From positions 45,827,980 to 45,891,979 of the forward strand of contig NC_068575.1 in assembly GCF_025698545.1 (NCBI RefSeq): a stretch of 64,000 bases of DNA, in the 5' to 3' direction. This DNA is from Gossypium raimondii. Lineage: Eukaryota; Streptophyta; Magnoliopsida; Malvales; Malvaceae. Below, in pieces: positions 48,251-59,835 of this stretch (position 1 is the first letter of the stretch; every line of letters begins with the position of its first letter). The translations under genes were made by a program, and so were the position numbers. The notes under the pieces are model-generated. The model was not told the origin of the DNA. It saw nothing but the letters and a program-made list of their open reading frames with translations, and did not search any database.

Positions 48251-49353
48251 TTAGAACTTTCCTTTTTTTTTTCTCTTGTCTTCTCCTTCTCCCTCTAGTT
48301 CCCCTCTTCTCCATTTTTTAACGTAATTTTTCTATGTTTTTCATCTGTTAAAACTAGTCTCTATACTTTATTTTTAAACAATTTAATTTTTCTTTTATTT
48401 CTTTATTTTCTTTCTTTTCCCTTCTATTCTCATATTCTTTACTACAAAAACTTAATCTTTGTCCACCAAATAAACCAAGTCCTTGTTTCTTTCACATGAT
48501 TCCTAAATTGAATTTTACTCAAAACCGAATATCAATCATTCTTAATCAAATCTCGATTAGAATATAACCTATTTTTGAAACTAAAATTGGATCTAACTAA
48601 TCAATATAAAAACCATATCCTTAATCAAATCTAAACATAAATTGAATTCTTTATATTCAAAACTAAAATTTTCCATTTCCAAACTTTTACAGAATCATAT
48701 AGATTATTCATTTCCTTTTCTTTTATTTTCTGACAAATAAAATTAAGCAAACGATAAAATTGATCTAAACCTTCTTGGATATTCTCAAGCAGGTTTGATT
48801 GGAAGTCGAGCATGGATGAACCGAAGAGAAAAAGAGAGCTTGGATGAACCGAAGAGAAAAAAAGAGCATGGAACCAAACTAGTTTGGGTAAAGTTGAAGG
48901 TAAGTTTCGTATGATGATCATTTTAGTCATTAAAAGTGTAGAGCTTGTTTGAAGAATCTGTAAAACAATATAGTTTCGATTAGAGGCTAAGAATGTTATA
49001 GGTAAGATAGTTAAGGTGGTCGTGAGGGTTGGTTAGGAGGTTAAGGGAATGGGCTCGAAAAACTTTGTTGAGGGTGGACTGCCATAAGTCACAACTGGCG
49101 AGGTCATCAAGTGAAGTGAGCTTGTAGATTAGGTCATTGAGATATCCAAATCGGTTCGTTAAAGCAATGATGGACGATGAGGGTTTGTAAGCAAGTTTTA
49201 TTTTGGTTTCATCTTTCACCTTTTCTTTTTCATAAACATAAAAAAGTTTTAACAAATGGAAAACATAGAAAACCTACGTTGACAGAGATGGAGAAGGGAG
49301 GAAAGCAAATGGAGAAGTAGAAGAAAGTGGAAAATAAAGAAAAAAAAGAAAAG
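48251..49353. other. Intergenic, no gene supported
   Basis: CT-rich in 48260-48430, then minus-strand open frames of 99 and 91 residues (48631-48930, 48980-49255) with no known match. GGATGAACCGAAGAGAAAAA is tandemly doubled at about 48810-48862. Confidence 0.4.
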
Positions 49354-49560
49354 TTAAAAGAACATATTATTTTCTTTCCTAAGTTCTGCTTTTAATTCCT
49401 TCATTTCTGCTTCTAATATCCATTGTCTTTTGCGTAATTTGATGTACTTTTGCAAGACATTTTCCACATGCCATTTTCGGATTTTCAAAAAGGATTTAAC
49501 TTGTTGACTCACATTCTTCTTCAAAAATTCTTCTTCAAGCGAATCTCCCTTAGAAATTAA
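49354..49560 (-). pseudogene. Orphan tail exon of a DC1-type gene
   Basis: Minus-strand frame after an acceptor-like ATTAG|GTGTTGCCATTA reads VLPLISKGDSLEEEF, KSFLKIRKWHVENVL, and an E/K-rich coil ending in stop. It parallels exon 2 of the DC1 gene (57119-56742: VLPLLTKKY, KSFLEIPKLHVEKIL, EVEMKERKAEM) in start, phase and order. The sequence before it (49561-49802) also resembles DC1 intron 1, for example TACTTGATCATACACATGTC against TACTTGATTATACATGGGTC. No zinc-finger exon is present; the similarity stops where the copia LTR begins at 49805. Confidence 0.7.
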
Positions 49561-49804
49561 TGGCAACACCTAATTCATATCCTATTCAAACAATAAAATA
49601 ATTTTATGTTTAACTACTCATCTTTACTAAGGTAGGTATAAAATTGTTGACCCCTATCGTTCATGTTATACACGTACGAATAATAGTAAGATATACATGT
49701 AACTTTAGAGAAAAAACTGAACTGGAAGAATTTACTTGATCATACACATGTCAAATATATATATTACTCTTTTCTAACTTAAATAAATCAGCTGAAAAGA
49801 AGGT

Positions 49805-50075
49805 TGTTGAAGCTTTGCTTTAGTTGCTATAACAAAATAATCTAGCTAATTTTAGTAAATTTGGATTTGTTGATGATTTTTAAAGATTTTTTAGAGATTA
49901 TGAATCTTCTTAGTAGCCTATTTTTACTCAATGATTGTTGAATTTTTTTCCTATATAAACACTAGTTTTCAGTTCAATAAGATGTACACTTTCAATAAAA
50001 ATTCTTTCTCCTTTCCTCTTGCATTTGTTGTTTTCTTTTCACAGCAAGGTTTTTTTCCCTTCAAAACCTCCAACA
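49805..50075 (+). repeat. Copia 5' LTR, 271 bases
   Basis: Starts TGTTGAAG and ends CTCCAACA (inverted ends, one mismatch), with TATA-like CCTATATAAACACTAG at about 49951. Next comes ATTGATATCAAGAGCT (50077-50092), a worn initiator-tRNA-Met primer-binding site (usual TGGTATCAGAGC). Confidence 0.75.
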
Positions 50076-50150
50076 AATTGATATCAAGAGCTATCTTCTT
50101 GAGGGACTTGTAACTAAGGGCAAATATTTTGTCTTCCTTTTTCTTCTTCT

Positions 50151-50695
50151 ATGGATTAAAAAATCCCTTTCACTGCGCTTACACCACCTATTTTCAATGG
50201 TCAAGGTTACCATATCTAGATCGCAATGATGGAGGCTCATCTAAAGATAAATGATCTTTGGGAAGCTGTGGAGGAGGACTATGAAGTTCTTTCATTACCT
50301 GCCAATCTGACTATGGCGCAAATCAAGAATCACAAGGAGAGGAAATCAAGAAAATCAAAGGTAAGAGCTACATCATTTGCTGCAGTCTCATCTGCAATCT
50401 TTCTTAAAATAGTGACAATGAAGTCAAGTTTTGAAGTTTGGAATTTCTTGAAGGACGAGTATGAAGGAGATGAAAGGATTAAAGGCATGAAAATGTTGAA
50501 CCTGATTAAAGGGTTTGAACTCTAGAAGATGAAGGACTTCGAGAAGGTGAAGGAGTTCTTTGACAAATTGCTTGGAATCACAAACGAAGTAAGATTACTT
50601 AGATCTAAATTTCCTGATTCCATATTAGTTCAAAAAATTCTAGTAACCATTCCTGAAAGATTTGAAGCCACCATTTCCTCTTTGGAAGACACTAA
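50151..50695 (+). pseudogene. copia gag, first half
   Basis: After ATG-GAT-TAA the translation gives PPIFNGQGYHI, stop, IAMMEAHLKINDLWEAVEED, FEVWNFLKDEYEGDERIKGM, LVTIPERFEATISSLEDT: a typical copia gag (UBN2-type). In-frame stops at the start and at 50523-50525 kill it. It breaks off at LEDT at the DNA-element junction. Confidence 0.85.
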
Positions 50696-51099
50696 CAGCA
50701 TGTTTGGTTGGGTGTATTGGCATAGCCATTACACCCCTAATCGGTGGGCCCCACTTAATCCCCCTTTAATCCTTTGTTTGGTTCAGTGTATTGCTATTAC
50801 GGGTCTAATACATTACAGACCTAATCCCCAAAATCCACCAATTTCTATTCCGGAAGGAAAGCTTAGTTTTGCTGCGTATTAAGTTCTCTCGATTTCTTCT
50901 ACCCTGTTTTACCCTCCTAACTGCTTCTTCTGATTTTTTCTGATTCAATAACTTTTTCCTTCCTTTCGGCCGCCACAACTGCTTCTTCTTCATCACTCAT
51001 CGTGATCGCTTTTTCTTCTTCATCCCTTTCAAATTTCTTTGTTTCATGGTGGTCTTTTGTTTCTTTCAAGATTGCTTAAAGATATTCATTTCAATGCAT

Positions 51100-52630
51100 T
51101 AGATGCTTTTTCCGGTTGAAAGCATGAAGGTTTGCCTCCTGTTGAAGTTCCTTCTACTGCTCAATGGAAATTCAGAAGGTAAAAAGAAATGTCGATTATT
51201 TTATTTAACATTTTTGGTGATTTAAATTAAGTTTTACGATCATTTAGTTTGATTTTATTTTACTTTTGAATATTAAACTAAAAGTGAAGCAAAATTGATT
51301 GTTTGGATGTTTCAGTAAACCGTTCCGGCAGGTGATATTGGACTGACTGTGGAAGTGACATGGTTGAGCTTGATTCAGACAAGGTATATTTTCTTTTAAA
51401 GGAGCTGCTAGAATTAGGCTTTTGTTCTATGTCATGCATTAGCAATTTTTGTTTGAGAATTTAGATACTAGGAAATTTTGCAAAGGTTTATTTTTGTGTC
51501 CCAGGATATTTAGGATAGTGATTGATGATGATTTTGTTGTCATTTTAAATTGCAATCGAACCCAAGGAAGAAATTTGGAGGGGAGCTCGGGCCTCCATTG
51601 GGAGGATTGCACTCGCGGCTTGATGTCATTGTGCTCACATGAAAAGAACCAATTCTTTTCTGTGATGAGGTCAGCGTCTTATACTATAAACATGGTATGA
51701 AAGACGATATATTGTATTTTGTATACTTTTCTTAACATTCTTAAGTTTGCATTTAGACAAGTTTTGGTTTTTTACAATGGGTATAATCTTGGAAAGGTTA
51801 GAATGGAAGGCAGTTGATTGCATTATTTTCTTTTGTCTAAAGAGTCATGCCAAGTTCTTGGTTTCTTTTACAATTTTGGGTAAGTGGGTGACTACAAAAT
51901 GCATTTGATTATGCAAACCTATGTGGTTGACATTTTCTTAACCATCTCTTCATTTTTTCCCCTCTGTATCCTGGAAGAAATGCTAATTTCAGGTTCATCT
52001 GGTTGCTTGAAAAACTCTTAATACATAAGCCACTGCACTATTTTTCTCTCCTGAATTGATTTCCCCTTTCAGCCACTTGCTGGTTGATAGAGTGCTACTT
52101 AGATTGTGGGACACCCGCATCCATTGTGTTTTTGGTGGGAGTGCACATCCTGCCATTCTTCTAGAAAGATGTTGGAAGGAAGGCACATATCAATCTTTTG
52201 TCGGTGCACCATTGTCCGACTGGTGGTAGCCAAGATAAAATGTTATGACGATACCAATTGCTCTACTGGAGAAGATAGTACTTCAAAGCCAGCAAAATCA
52301 AGAAAGCCAAGGAATTTCAGTGAGGGAAGCTGCAGCTTTAAAAGTTTATCCGCAATAGGTTCATTCAGCAAGATTGGTGGCCATAGCTCAAGAAGGATTA
52401 CTGCAGAAAATGAATGGATTGATAAGACTTGAAACTTGGCACTTTGTTAGCCATTTCTTATTGAAAGTTTCAGATTGTCACATTCCTTTTTACACAACGA
52501 AGGAAAATAAAAAAGGGCAGAGAGAAAATATCAAGCAATCATGGTTAGGACTGGACTCATTTGGTCTATATACATGTGAAATAGGTGAGGTCCATCTGCA
52601 ACTTAAGCAAAGAAGTGAGTTTGCTTAGGG
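51100..52630 (+). other. Less AT-rich centre of the PIF-like element, possible captured gene pieces
   Basis: Fragments with coding-like texture include GLPPVEVPSTAQWKFRR before a GT (about 51127-51180), PRKKFGGELGPPLGGLHSRL (about 51560-51618), and open stretches at 52106-52432 and 52374-52628. I recognise none of them. Several lie next to GT or AG, so they could be exon remnants of a host gene carried by the element. Confidence 0.35.
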
Positions 52631-52819
52631 TTATTTTGTTAGGTCCATGTGGAAGAAGATTTGAAGTAGATAGTTGAGTATAGTAGGGCCAACGAGTGAA
52701 AGGAAAGGTAAATCAATGGGGGGAGAGGAGGGACATCAAAGTTTAGAGCAAGGGCCAAAGGCTCCATTTTTAGTTGGCCTTTGCCTTTTTAGCTTTTTAT
52801 ATAATAACAAATGCTTTTG

Positions 52820-53540
52820 TTTTTTGTTTTGTTCTTTTTAATATATAGGACACGAACATGTACCTACTTGTTTGTTATATTATGATTATGATTTTGTTAA
52901 TATAAGTTAATTATGTTTATGCAGAATATAATTCTCAAGTTATATTATGATTTTAGTAAATTCATATAAGAATATTTATTATTAAGAATTTTATAAAATT
53001 AAATATCATTATTAAATTATATTTAATATTAATTATTTTAAATTATATAAATTCATATAAGAAAATTTATTATCGAGAATTTTATGAAATTATATATTAT
53101 TATTAAATTATATTTAATAGTAATTATTTTAAATTATACAATTTCATATAAGAAAATTTATTAGTAATAATTATTTTAAATTTTATTAAATCATATATTT
53201 TAGTTAAAATATATTTAATAATAATTATTTCAAATTATATTTTATAGTATCATATATTATGATTTTAGTAAATTCATATAAGAAAATTGATTATTAAGAA
53301 TTTTATTAAATCATATATTTTAATGAAAATATATTTAATAATAATCATGTTAAATTATATTTTATAGTATCATATATTATTATTATATAAATTCATATAA
53401 GAATATTGATTATTAAGATTTTATTAAATTATATATTTTAATTAAAATATATTTAATAATAATTATGTTAAAATATTATTAAATTATTTATTATTGATAT
53501 TGATAATCTTATTAAAATTTAATAACAATAACAATAACAA
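52820..53540. repeat. AT-rich degenerate tandem repeat inside the PIF-like element
   Basis: Words AAATTCATATAAGAA, TTTATTATTAAGAATTTTA and AATATATTTAATAATAATTA recur every 100-130 bases about five times. Non-coding. Confidence 0.6.
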
Positions 53541-53752
53541 TAATCATTCACCTAATTAAACAAATTTCTGCTAAGGGTATTCTAGTCATTTTAGTTTTTT
53601 CCCTTATGTTATTACACCTCCATTCCATTCAACCAAACACAAGAATACTATTATGCCTCTATTCCATTACATTCAACTAAACAATTGATTTGCTATTACG
53701 CCTCTATTCCATTACGCCTCTATTCTAATACAGCGAACCAAACGTGCTGTAA

Positions 53753-54291
53753 AGATCTGTCAAATGTTAGTTTGGCAGAATTGATGAATGCTTTCCAAGC
53801 ATAAAAGTAGAGAAGGCTTATGAGATCTAAAGGGTTTGCTGAAAGTGCATTAGTTGCGGAAGCTCAATACAGTCTAGGAGGAAAGAGAAAGAAACACTAT
53901 GGAAGAAAGGGTTATCCACCTTTCAAATGTTGGAGAAAACCAAACCGTAATGTGAAAATTGTTAGAAGATGGGGTATCATGAAAGAATTTGCAAAAGAAA
54001 TACTCAGCAAAATACTATCGCACAAGTGAATTTGCAACAAAAGAATGTTGCTCAAGTTGTTGACGAAGAAGAGGAGAAGCAACTCTTTGTGGCTACTTGC
54101 TTTGCAATCTGTCATTCAAGTGAGAAGTGACTCATTGATACTGGTTGCACCAACCATATGACTTTTAATCGTGATCTTTTCAAAGAATTGAATACTTCAA
54201 TAGTTGTCCAAATAAATATTGACAATAGAGGGTACATTGCAATCAAGGGAAAAGGCAAAGTTGCAATTGAAAGCATTTCACGACAAACATA
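53753..54291 (+). pseudogene. copia gag second half and protease start
   Basis: Continues KDLSNVSLAELMNAFQA then stop, later VAQVVDEEEEKQLFVATCFA and LIDTGCTNHMTFNRDLFKEL, where DTG is the aspartic-protease active site, then YIAIKGKGKVAIES. Frameshifts and stops are present. It stops abruptly near 54291, so the rest of pol was deleted. Confidence 0.8.
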
Positions 54292-54671
54292 ATTCACATG
54301 GCAATTCACATGTATATTTTTATTTTTTTATACTTTTTAATTTTAAAAAATAATTTTTATATATTTTTTTGAATTTTTTAATTTTTAAAAAATTAATGAA
54401 TTACTGATGTGACATCCACATTGTAATTCACATATATGCATTTTTCATCTATTTTAGAGTGATTTGACAAACATCACAAGTTTAAAGACTAAAAAATAAA
54501 AATTAAATAAAAACTAAAAGGGCTATTATTGTAAAGTTCAAGCGTCAAATAAATCATTATGTCTTTTATTTTTTAGTGAAGAAATTCATATTTTGAATAA
54601 AAAAGTACGAAATCCATTTGAATTTTTGGAGTTTACCATCCCTACCTATAGACAAGTACCCTCACTGGTAT
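54292..54671. other. Intergenic, no gene seen
   Basis: AT-rich. ATTCACATGGCAATTCACAT near the copia break returns loosely as GTAATTCACATATATGCA, perhaps a small inverted or direct repeat. Confidence 0.35.
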
Positions 54672-55889
54672 TGATGTGTGTCCACGTTTCTAACTAAAAA
54701 ATACGACAAATGCAAGTGCACCTATCGATAAATAGTATAGCTACAGTGAGTAAAGATATTGTATCCACGAGGACCAAAAGTACGATTAATTATCATTTTC
54801 CTATTATTTAGCCGACAAATTGGAGTGATTCGTTTAACTAAAATTACTAAATTAATTTAATTAAAGAACTCAACAGAGAATAAATCATGAAATTATTGAA
54901 TAATAACCAATAAGAGAAACTATACCTAGGAAAGAATTCACCTAGATTTCATTTATTATTATGAGTCTGAATTCAACGATTTATTCACTTGGTATCTTGA
55001 TCTGTAGAAATTCCTAAATTATGCTAATATCTCTTTCAAGAGTAAGAAAAACTGACTCTAGTTTGATTAATTGAAATTTCTTTCTGATTAAAACCCCTAT
55101 TGTCGCATAACTCGATCTATGGATTACCTTATTAGATTTGACTCTAATCCAGTAGATTTATGTCGCTCTATTTCTAGGATTGCATGGAACTCCACTCAAT
55201 TATGCTAGATCTACTCTTAAACAAGGACTTTTCCTCTTCTAATTTAATTACATTAAACATGAATTGATATCCCGAAAATATTAAAACAAGAGATAAACAC
55301 ATATAATTGAGAATAAATATCAAGTATTTATCGCGTAAAACATAAATCAAATAGTATAATTCATCATAAGGTTCATCTTCCTTGGGTATCTAGGGAATTA
55401 GTTCATAATTGTGAATAAAAAACATCTCAAAGTCAGAATAACCATAAGGAATAAAGAAACTCATAAAAACTTCAAAAGAAATTAAAAGGAGGTCTTCAGT
55501 CTTGATGGAAATCTGCTTCAGAGTTGGCTCCAATGGTGTTCTTTGAGTTGTTTTCTTCAATATTCTTTAATGGCTCCATTCTCTCTTCTTTTATTTGGTA
55601 TTTATAGATTTTAGAATGCCTAGAAAGTCTAAAAATTGTGTTTTCCATGTATTTCGGATGCAAATCGAGGTATGCGGTATGACTGCATGTCCAATCCGTG
55701 TGGGAGGGCCCAGCTCGTGTGGCTCCTGAAATCTGCTCTATTTTTACTCCTTTTGCTTCCAAATGCTCTCTTAAGTATAAAAACATGAATTCAAAGGATT
55801 AGGGATATAAAATTTACCTATTCACATAAATAATCATCCAAAAATACATTAAAAACGAGATTAAAATATGTTACTTTTATCACTTATCA
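54672..55889 (-). mobile_element. Probable solo LTR, minus orientation
   Basis: Read on the minus strand it starts TGATAAGTGATAAAAGTAAC and ends with GTCCTCGTGGATACAATATC, CACTGTAGCTATACTATTTA and AGGTGCACTTGCATTTGTCG, the style of gypsy LTR ends I know from plants. It ends TG...CA on both sides. Flanks GGTAT and GACAT agree at only 3 of 5, so borders are tentative. No internal coding region. Confidence 0.5.
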
Positions 55890-56036
55890 GACATAAATTT
55901 AAAATTAAAATGGTTGAAGTATTTATTGAGACATTATAAAATATATGAAATAAATACTAGCATTTTACAATTATATTGCATTACAATGTTGTAGATATTA
56001 TCGCACCAAACTACTTGAAAGCGAAGGGAGTATGGG

Positions 56037-58954
56037 TCATACCAAATGAGGGGAACGAATGGAGAATTGACCGTCATCTGATCCTACTTGTTCGTCGTCA
56101 TCCAATCCTATTTGTCCGTCGTCTAATGGACCTCGAAAGGTCAAGGGATGAGTCTTCTCTAGTGTGGCAAACATATGCTTTTTCGTCCGTATATGTTCTT
56201 TCATACCATTTAATTCTTGGCTTAGTTCCATCATTTCTTTTTCTAAACTTTCTTTTGTTTCTCCTAATTTCATGAGCTCTCCTTTTACATTTTGGACATG
56301 CAACCTGCGGATTTCATTAATTGATTCATCTTCCACCTCCGATTCTGGAACCAATGCCGACACCTGATTCATATGCAATTCAGAGAGTATACTCTTTTCT
56401 TTTTTTTTTTTAAGGAAATCACAACAATAGAATTTTGAACCCTGGCTTTTAGGATGCAAAATGCAGATATTCTTTTATGAAAGATATATTTATAAATTCA
56501 TTGTATTAAGATTATACAAAATTAAAAGAAATTTGTTTACTTTTTTAAAATAATATCTCCTAAAATTACGAAGAAAAGAGATATTTTTATAAATGTTTAT
56601 ATGGGTATAATAGTAAAAATTAGTGTCTTTTTTATTTCCTTTATTTTTTCACTTTTTTTTTTTAATCTTTTCAACCAAAAATATTAACAAAGACGTACTT
56701 TCTACCAATTAATGGAAAATCTTAAAAGAGAAATGTCGCACCTTGGAACAGATGATCAGATCTCGCCAATGAAGGTCATCTCGCACTAGTGAAATTAACA
56801 AATCTGAGTAACCTTCAGTTAGTATCTCTAATAGATGGTTTGCCTTCTCAAATTCTGCTTTTAGTTCCTTCATTTTTGCTTTTCGTTCCTTCATTTCAGC
56901 TTTTCGTTCCTTCATTTCCACTTCTAATAGATGTTGTCTTTCATTTAATCTGATGCAGTTTAGTAAGATCTTTTCCACATGCAACTTTGGGATTTCTAGA
57001 AAGGATTTAGCTTCATCACTCACATCCTCCTTTGAAATTTCTTCTTCACTTTGTTCTTCTTCACTTGAAAATTCTTCTTCACTTGACCAAATGTACTTCT
57101 TAGTGAGTAATGGCAACACCTGATACATAATTTTATATTTACTTGTTTACACCTACTAATCTATTGTTATTATGTTATTCGGATATTTATAAATAACATT
57201 AAACACAAATATGCGTTTGATATAAATATATTTAAATATTTTCATGTATATATATATTAATAATAGTTAGGTATACATATAAGATGCAAATACTTTTGAT
57301 AAAACACTAAATTGAAGTAATGTACTTGATTATACATGGGTCAATTATATATTTATATTCATCACTCTCCTCTAATTTAAATAATTTAGTCAACAAGAAG
57401 TATCTAATTCAATTAAATGTTTAAAATTTTCCCAAAAGTTAATTAGTAAATGAAGTAATTGAATTAAGTAAATATTTTTTCAAAATGTATACTTACAGCA
57501 GAAATGACGCATTTCGCTTCAGCAATAAATCTGCACTCCTTACAAAAGTAAATTAACTCTCTTTTATTTCTTTTTTGCTCACAAACATCGCAATAAAACT
57601 CATCCTCAGAATTATAAGCTTCTTCCTCTGAGTTCAACTCATCTTCCAAAGGAGACTTTGTAAGTTGTAAAGGATGGAGGTGAGCTTTGTGGCTTATTGT
57701 TTTGGGTGCTGATGGAAGACACTGGATATGGATGTTTATGTCACATTCCAAACATCGAAGAATGAAGTTACAGCAATTTGCACCACAAAAATGGCAAGTC
57801 ATATCGGCTACTTTCTCAATGAGAGTGAGAAAATGGTCAGGGCCATCGAGAACAAAAGAGGGTTCGAGCTTACTACAATCCAAGTGAAGGTTAAACCCAC
57901 ACCTATCTTCCTGACAGCTATATGCTATGAGACATGAATCAAAGCCCCGATTACATGCACCACAAGTACGGATTTCATCATTGTATGGAAGGGATGTGAT
58001 GGTGAGTAGGTAATGTTGGGGATGAGAAGGAGGTTCAACCATATCTGCAGGGAGGTAAGGTAATTTAAGAGCGCATGATTTGTGTAAAAAGAAGTGGTTG
58101 CATGATCTGCGGCTACACCTGAAAGTTGGTGTGGGAGCTAAGCAAGTTTCCACACATGCCACGCATCGAGGTTCGTTGTTGAAATCTTTATGGTTTTCGA
58201 TGAGTGCTAGTGGATGTGGGTGGCTGAAATGTTGGGTCTCTTTGGCATCTTCAGAGTCTACAGTGGGAAGCAGGGCACATTTGACATGCAGATGGATAAA
58301 ACAGCTTTGGCAGCTGAACTCTATTCTGGAGATAATATCTTCACCGCATTTATCACAGCAGCGAGACAGAGGAGTTGTGAGGAATAGGAGAGTGCAGGGA
58401 TGGATGAGATGATTGATCAACTGTCGAGGAATGCTCGTCATGCAAGATTTATGAAGGAAAAACTTGCATTCCGTGCAACCGTAGGTAGAAGAAGAAGAAG
58501 AGCAGAGCTTTTCACAAATGGCACAGACGACTTCATGTTTTTGCAGGGTGGAATCAACCACAGGTTTTAAGGGATGAAAATGAGTGAAATGTTGAACGGT
58601 GTGCTCCTCATCTGAATATTCTACCATGGGCTTTTGGGCGCATGCCACATGCATGCTAAAATAACACCCTAACTTGCATTGATAGCGATAGTTTGAATAG
58701 ATTTGTCCAAAACAAACATGACATTTTTCATGATAACAATTATCAGAGAGCACAAGCGGGCATGGATGAAAGAAACTTTGAACCTCTGGTTTGAGCCTAT
58801 CAAGACAAGATTTATGAACAAAAAACGTACAACGGTTGCAACCATAGATCGGGGGCCCATCTAAGAGATCCCCAAATGCATGGCAACTACCCTCTGTAGT
58901 CCAGTTTTCAATGACCGACAAGCGATGGTCATGGATGACATGTTGAATCTCCAT
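56037..58954 (-). CDS. DC1 (Cys/His-rich C1-like) zinc-finger protein with coiled-coil tail
   Basis: Plant DC1 proteins bind zinc and have been linked to stress and defence signalling; exact role unknown here. Exons 58954-57497, 57119-56742 and 56363-56037, all phase 0, with GT-AG introns of 377 and 378 bases (donors GCT|GTAAGT and AAG|GTGCGA, acceptors TATCAG and ATTCAG-type), predict 720 residues. Exon 1 holds about eight DC1 modules of the form CxxC...CxxCxFxLHxxC, for example CTECKFFLHKSC and CQSCFIHLHVKC. In the first module the second cysteine appears lost (SCHAFGD), and the last ends AEAKC as is usual for the final one. Exons 2 and 3 code for acidic, then E/K-rich coiled coils and start alike (VLPLL, VSALV). 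Exon 2 contains the heptad EMKERKA twice in tandem. Start: first ATG, MEIQHVIHDH. The tail splicing is inferred from sequence only. Confidence 0.85.
56866..56931 (-). repeat. 21-base tandem repeat coding for the EMKERKA heptad
   Basis: TTCCTTCATTTCAGCTTTTCG-like units lie in tandem about three times, coding EMKERKA, EMKERKA, KMKELKA, so the coil grew by heptad duplication with frame kept. Confidence 0.8.
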
Positions 58955-59041
58955 TTATGAAACAAACAATCAAAACACTTACTTTTGTCACAATCCGCTC
59001 TTGCATTATATAAGAACGACCAGTCTAATTTCATAATATAT
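58955..59041 (-). promoter_or_regulatory. Short upstream region of the DC1 gene before the foldback element
   Basis: Only about 85 bases separate the DC1 ATG from the foldback element. TATATAATGC on the minus strand (about 58999-59008) could be its TATA box, so the element would lie right behind the core promoter. Confidence 0.35.
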
Positions 59042-59835
59042 AAGGGTAAACTATACTTGTTATCCCTAAACTTTAGTTAATATTACATTTTGGTCACTTA
59101 ACCTTTTTTACTTCCATAATAGCCATTAACGTTAAGGAATTGTTACATTTTTGAACTCATCCATTACCTCTTGTTAAATATGATGTGGCACGTTAATTTA
59201 AAAGGCTAATAATTAATTTGGTCTTGAAATATAAATAAAATATTATTTTGATATTTTTAATTATTTTTTTAATAATTATTCTATTTTTTAAAAATATTAA
59301 AAATAAATTGAATTGAATTATAAAAATTATAAATAATTATTATAAAATTTTAAATTAATATTTGTATTATTATATTAATATAAATATAAAATGAAATGAA
59401 ATAAAACCCACCCCATCCTTCTTCCCTCTCCTCTCCTCCACCGTTGGTCCCCTCCCTCTCCCCACCCGCCCTTTCCCTCTCTCCCGCCCTAACGTGGGGA
59501 TGGAAAGGAGAGAGATGGGGAAAGTTTTATTTTTTTAATATAATTATTTTATTTAATATTTATATTATGTAATATTTAAAAAAATTAGAATAATTATTAA
59601 AAAAATAATTAAGATATCAAAATAATATTTTATTTATATTTCAGGGACCTAATTAGTTATTATCCCTTTAAATTAATGTGCCACGTTATCATTTTAATGG
59701 GAGGTATCAGATGAGTAGCAAAAATGTAACAATTCGATAATGTTAATGGTTATTACATAATTAAAAAGAGTTGGGTGACCGAAACTTAATCTTGACCGAA
59801 ATTAAGGGATAATGATGTACAATTTGTCTCTTACT
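59042..59835. mobile_element. Foldback element with about 290-base inverted arms and a GC-rich loop
   Basis: The left arm (GTTATCCCTAAACTTTAGTT, GGAATTGTTACATTTTTG, GTGGCACGTTAATTTAAA, TTTTTTTAATAATTATTCTA) is matched in reverse by the right arm along its whole length with moderate divergence. The roughly 120-base centre (59405-59520) is a C/T-rich stretch with its own small inverted part (CCCCACCC, CTCTCTCC against GGAGAGAGATGGGG). Non-coding. Confidence 0.75.

Larger units (their letters stand above)
50696..53749. mobile_element. PIF/Harbinger-like non-autonomous element, 3054 bases
   Basis: TAA flanks both sides (50693-50695 and 53750-53752), and removing the element with one TAA makes the copia gag reading continuous in theme (LEDT before, KDLSNVSLAELMNAFQA after). 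Ends CAGCATGTTTGGTTGGGTGT and its inverted CAGCACGTTTGGTTCGCTGT agree closely. A TAA duplication and GTTTGG near the end fit PIF/Harbinger. I could not find a DDE transposase or Myb-like frame inside. The right 900 bases are AT-rich repeats (ATTAAATTATATTTAATA type). Confidence 0.8.
49805..54291 (+). mobile_element. Truncated Ty1/copia retrotransposon, split by a DNA transposon
   Basis: A 5' LTR (49805-50075), a primer-binding site, a gag remnant and the start of the protease region are present. The rest of pol and the 3' LTR are missing. The DNA element 50696-53749 sits in the middle of gag. Confidence 0.8.

Noticed and set aside
48631..49255. 99- and 91-residue minus-strand frames, at first suspected to be further DC1-copy exons
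   Set aside because: They do not resemble any DC1 module or tail exon and lack suitable splice signals in the right phase.
52106..52628. Frames of 108 and 84 residues as a real gene
   Set aside because: They lie inside the PIF-like element, overlap each other in different frames and show no known domain; kept only as possible captured pieces.
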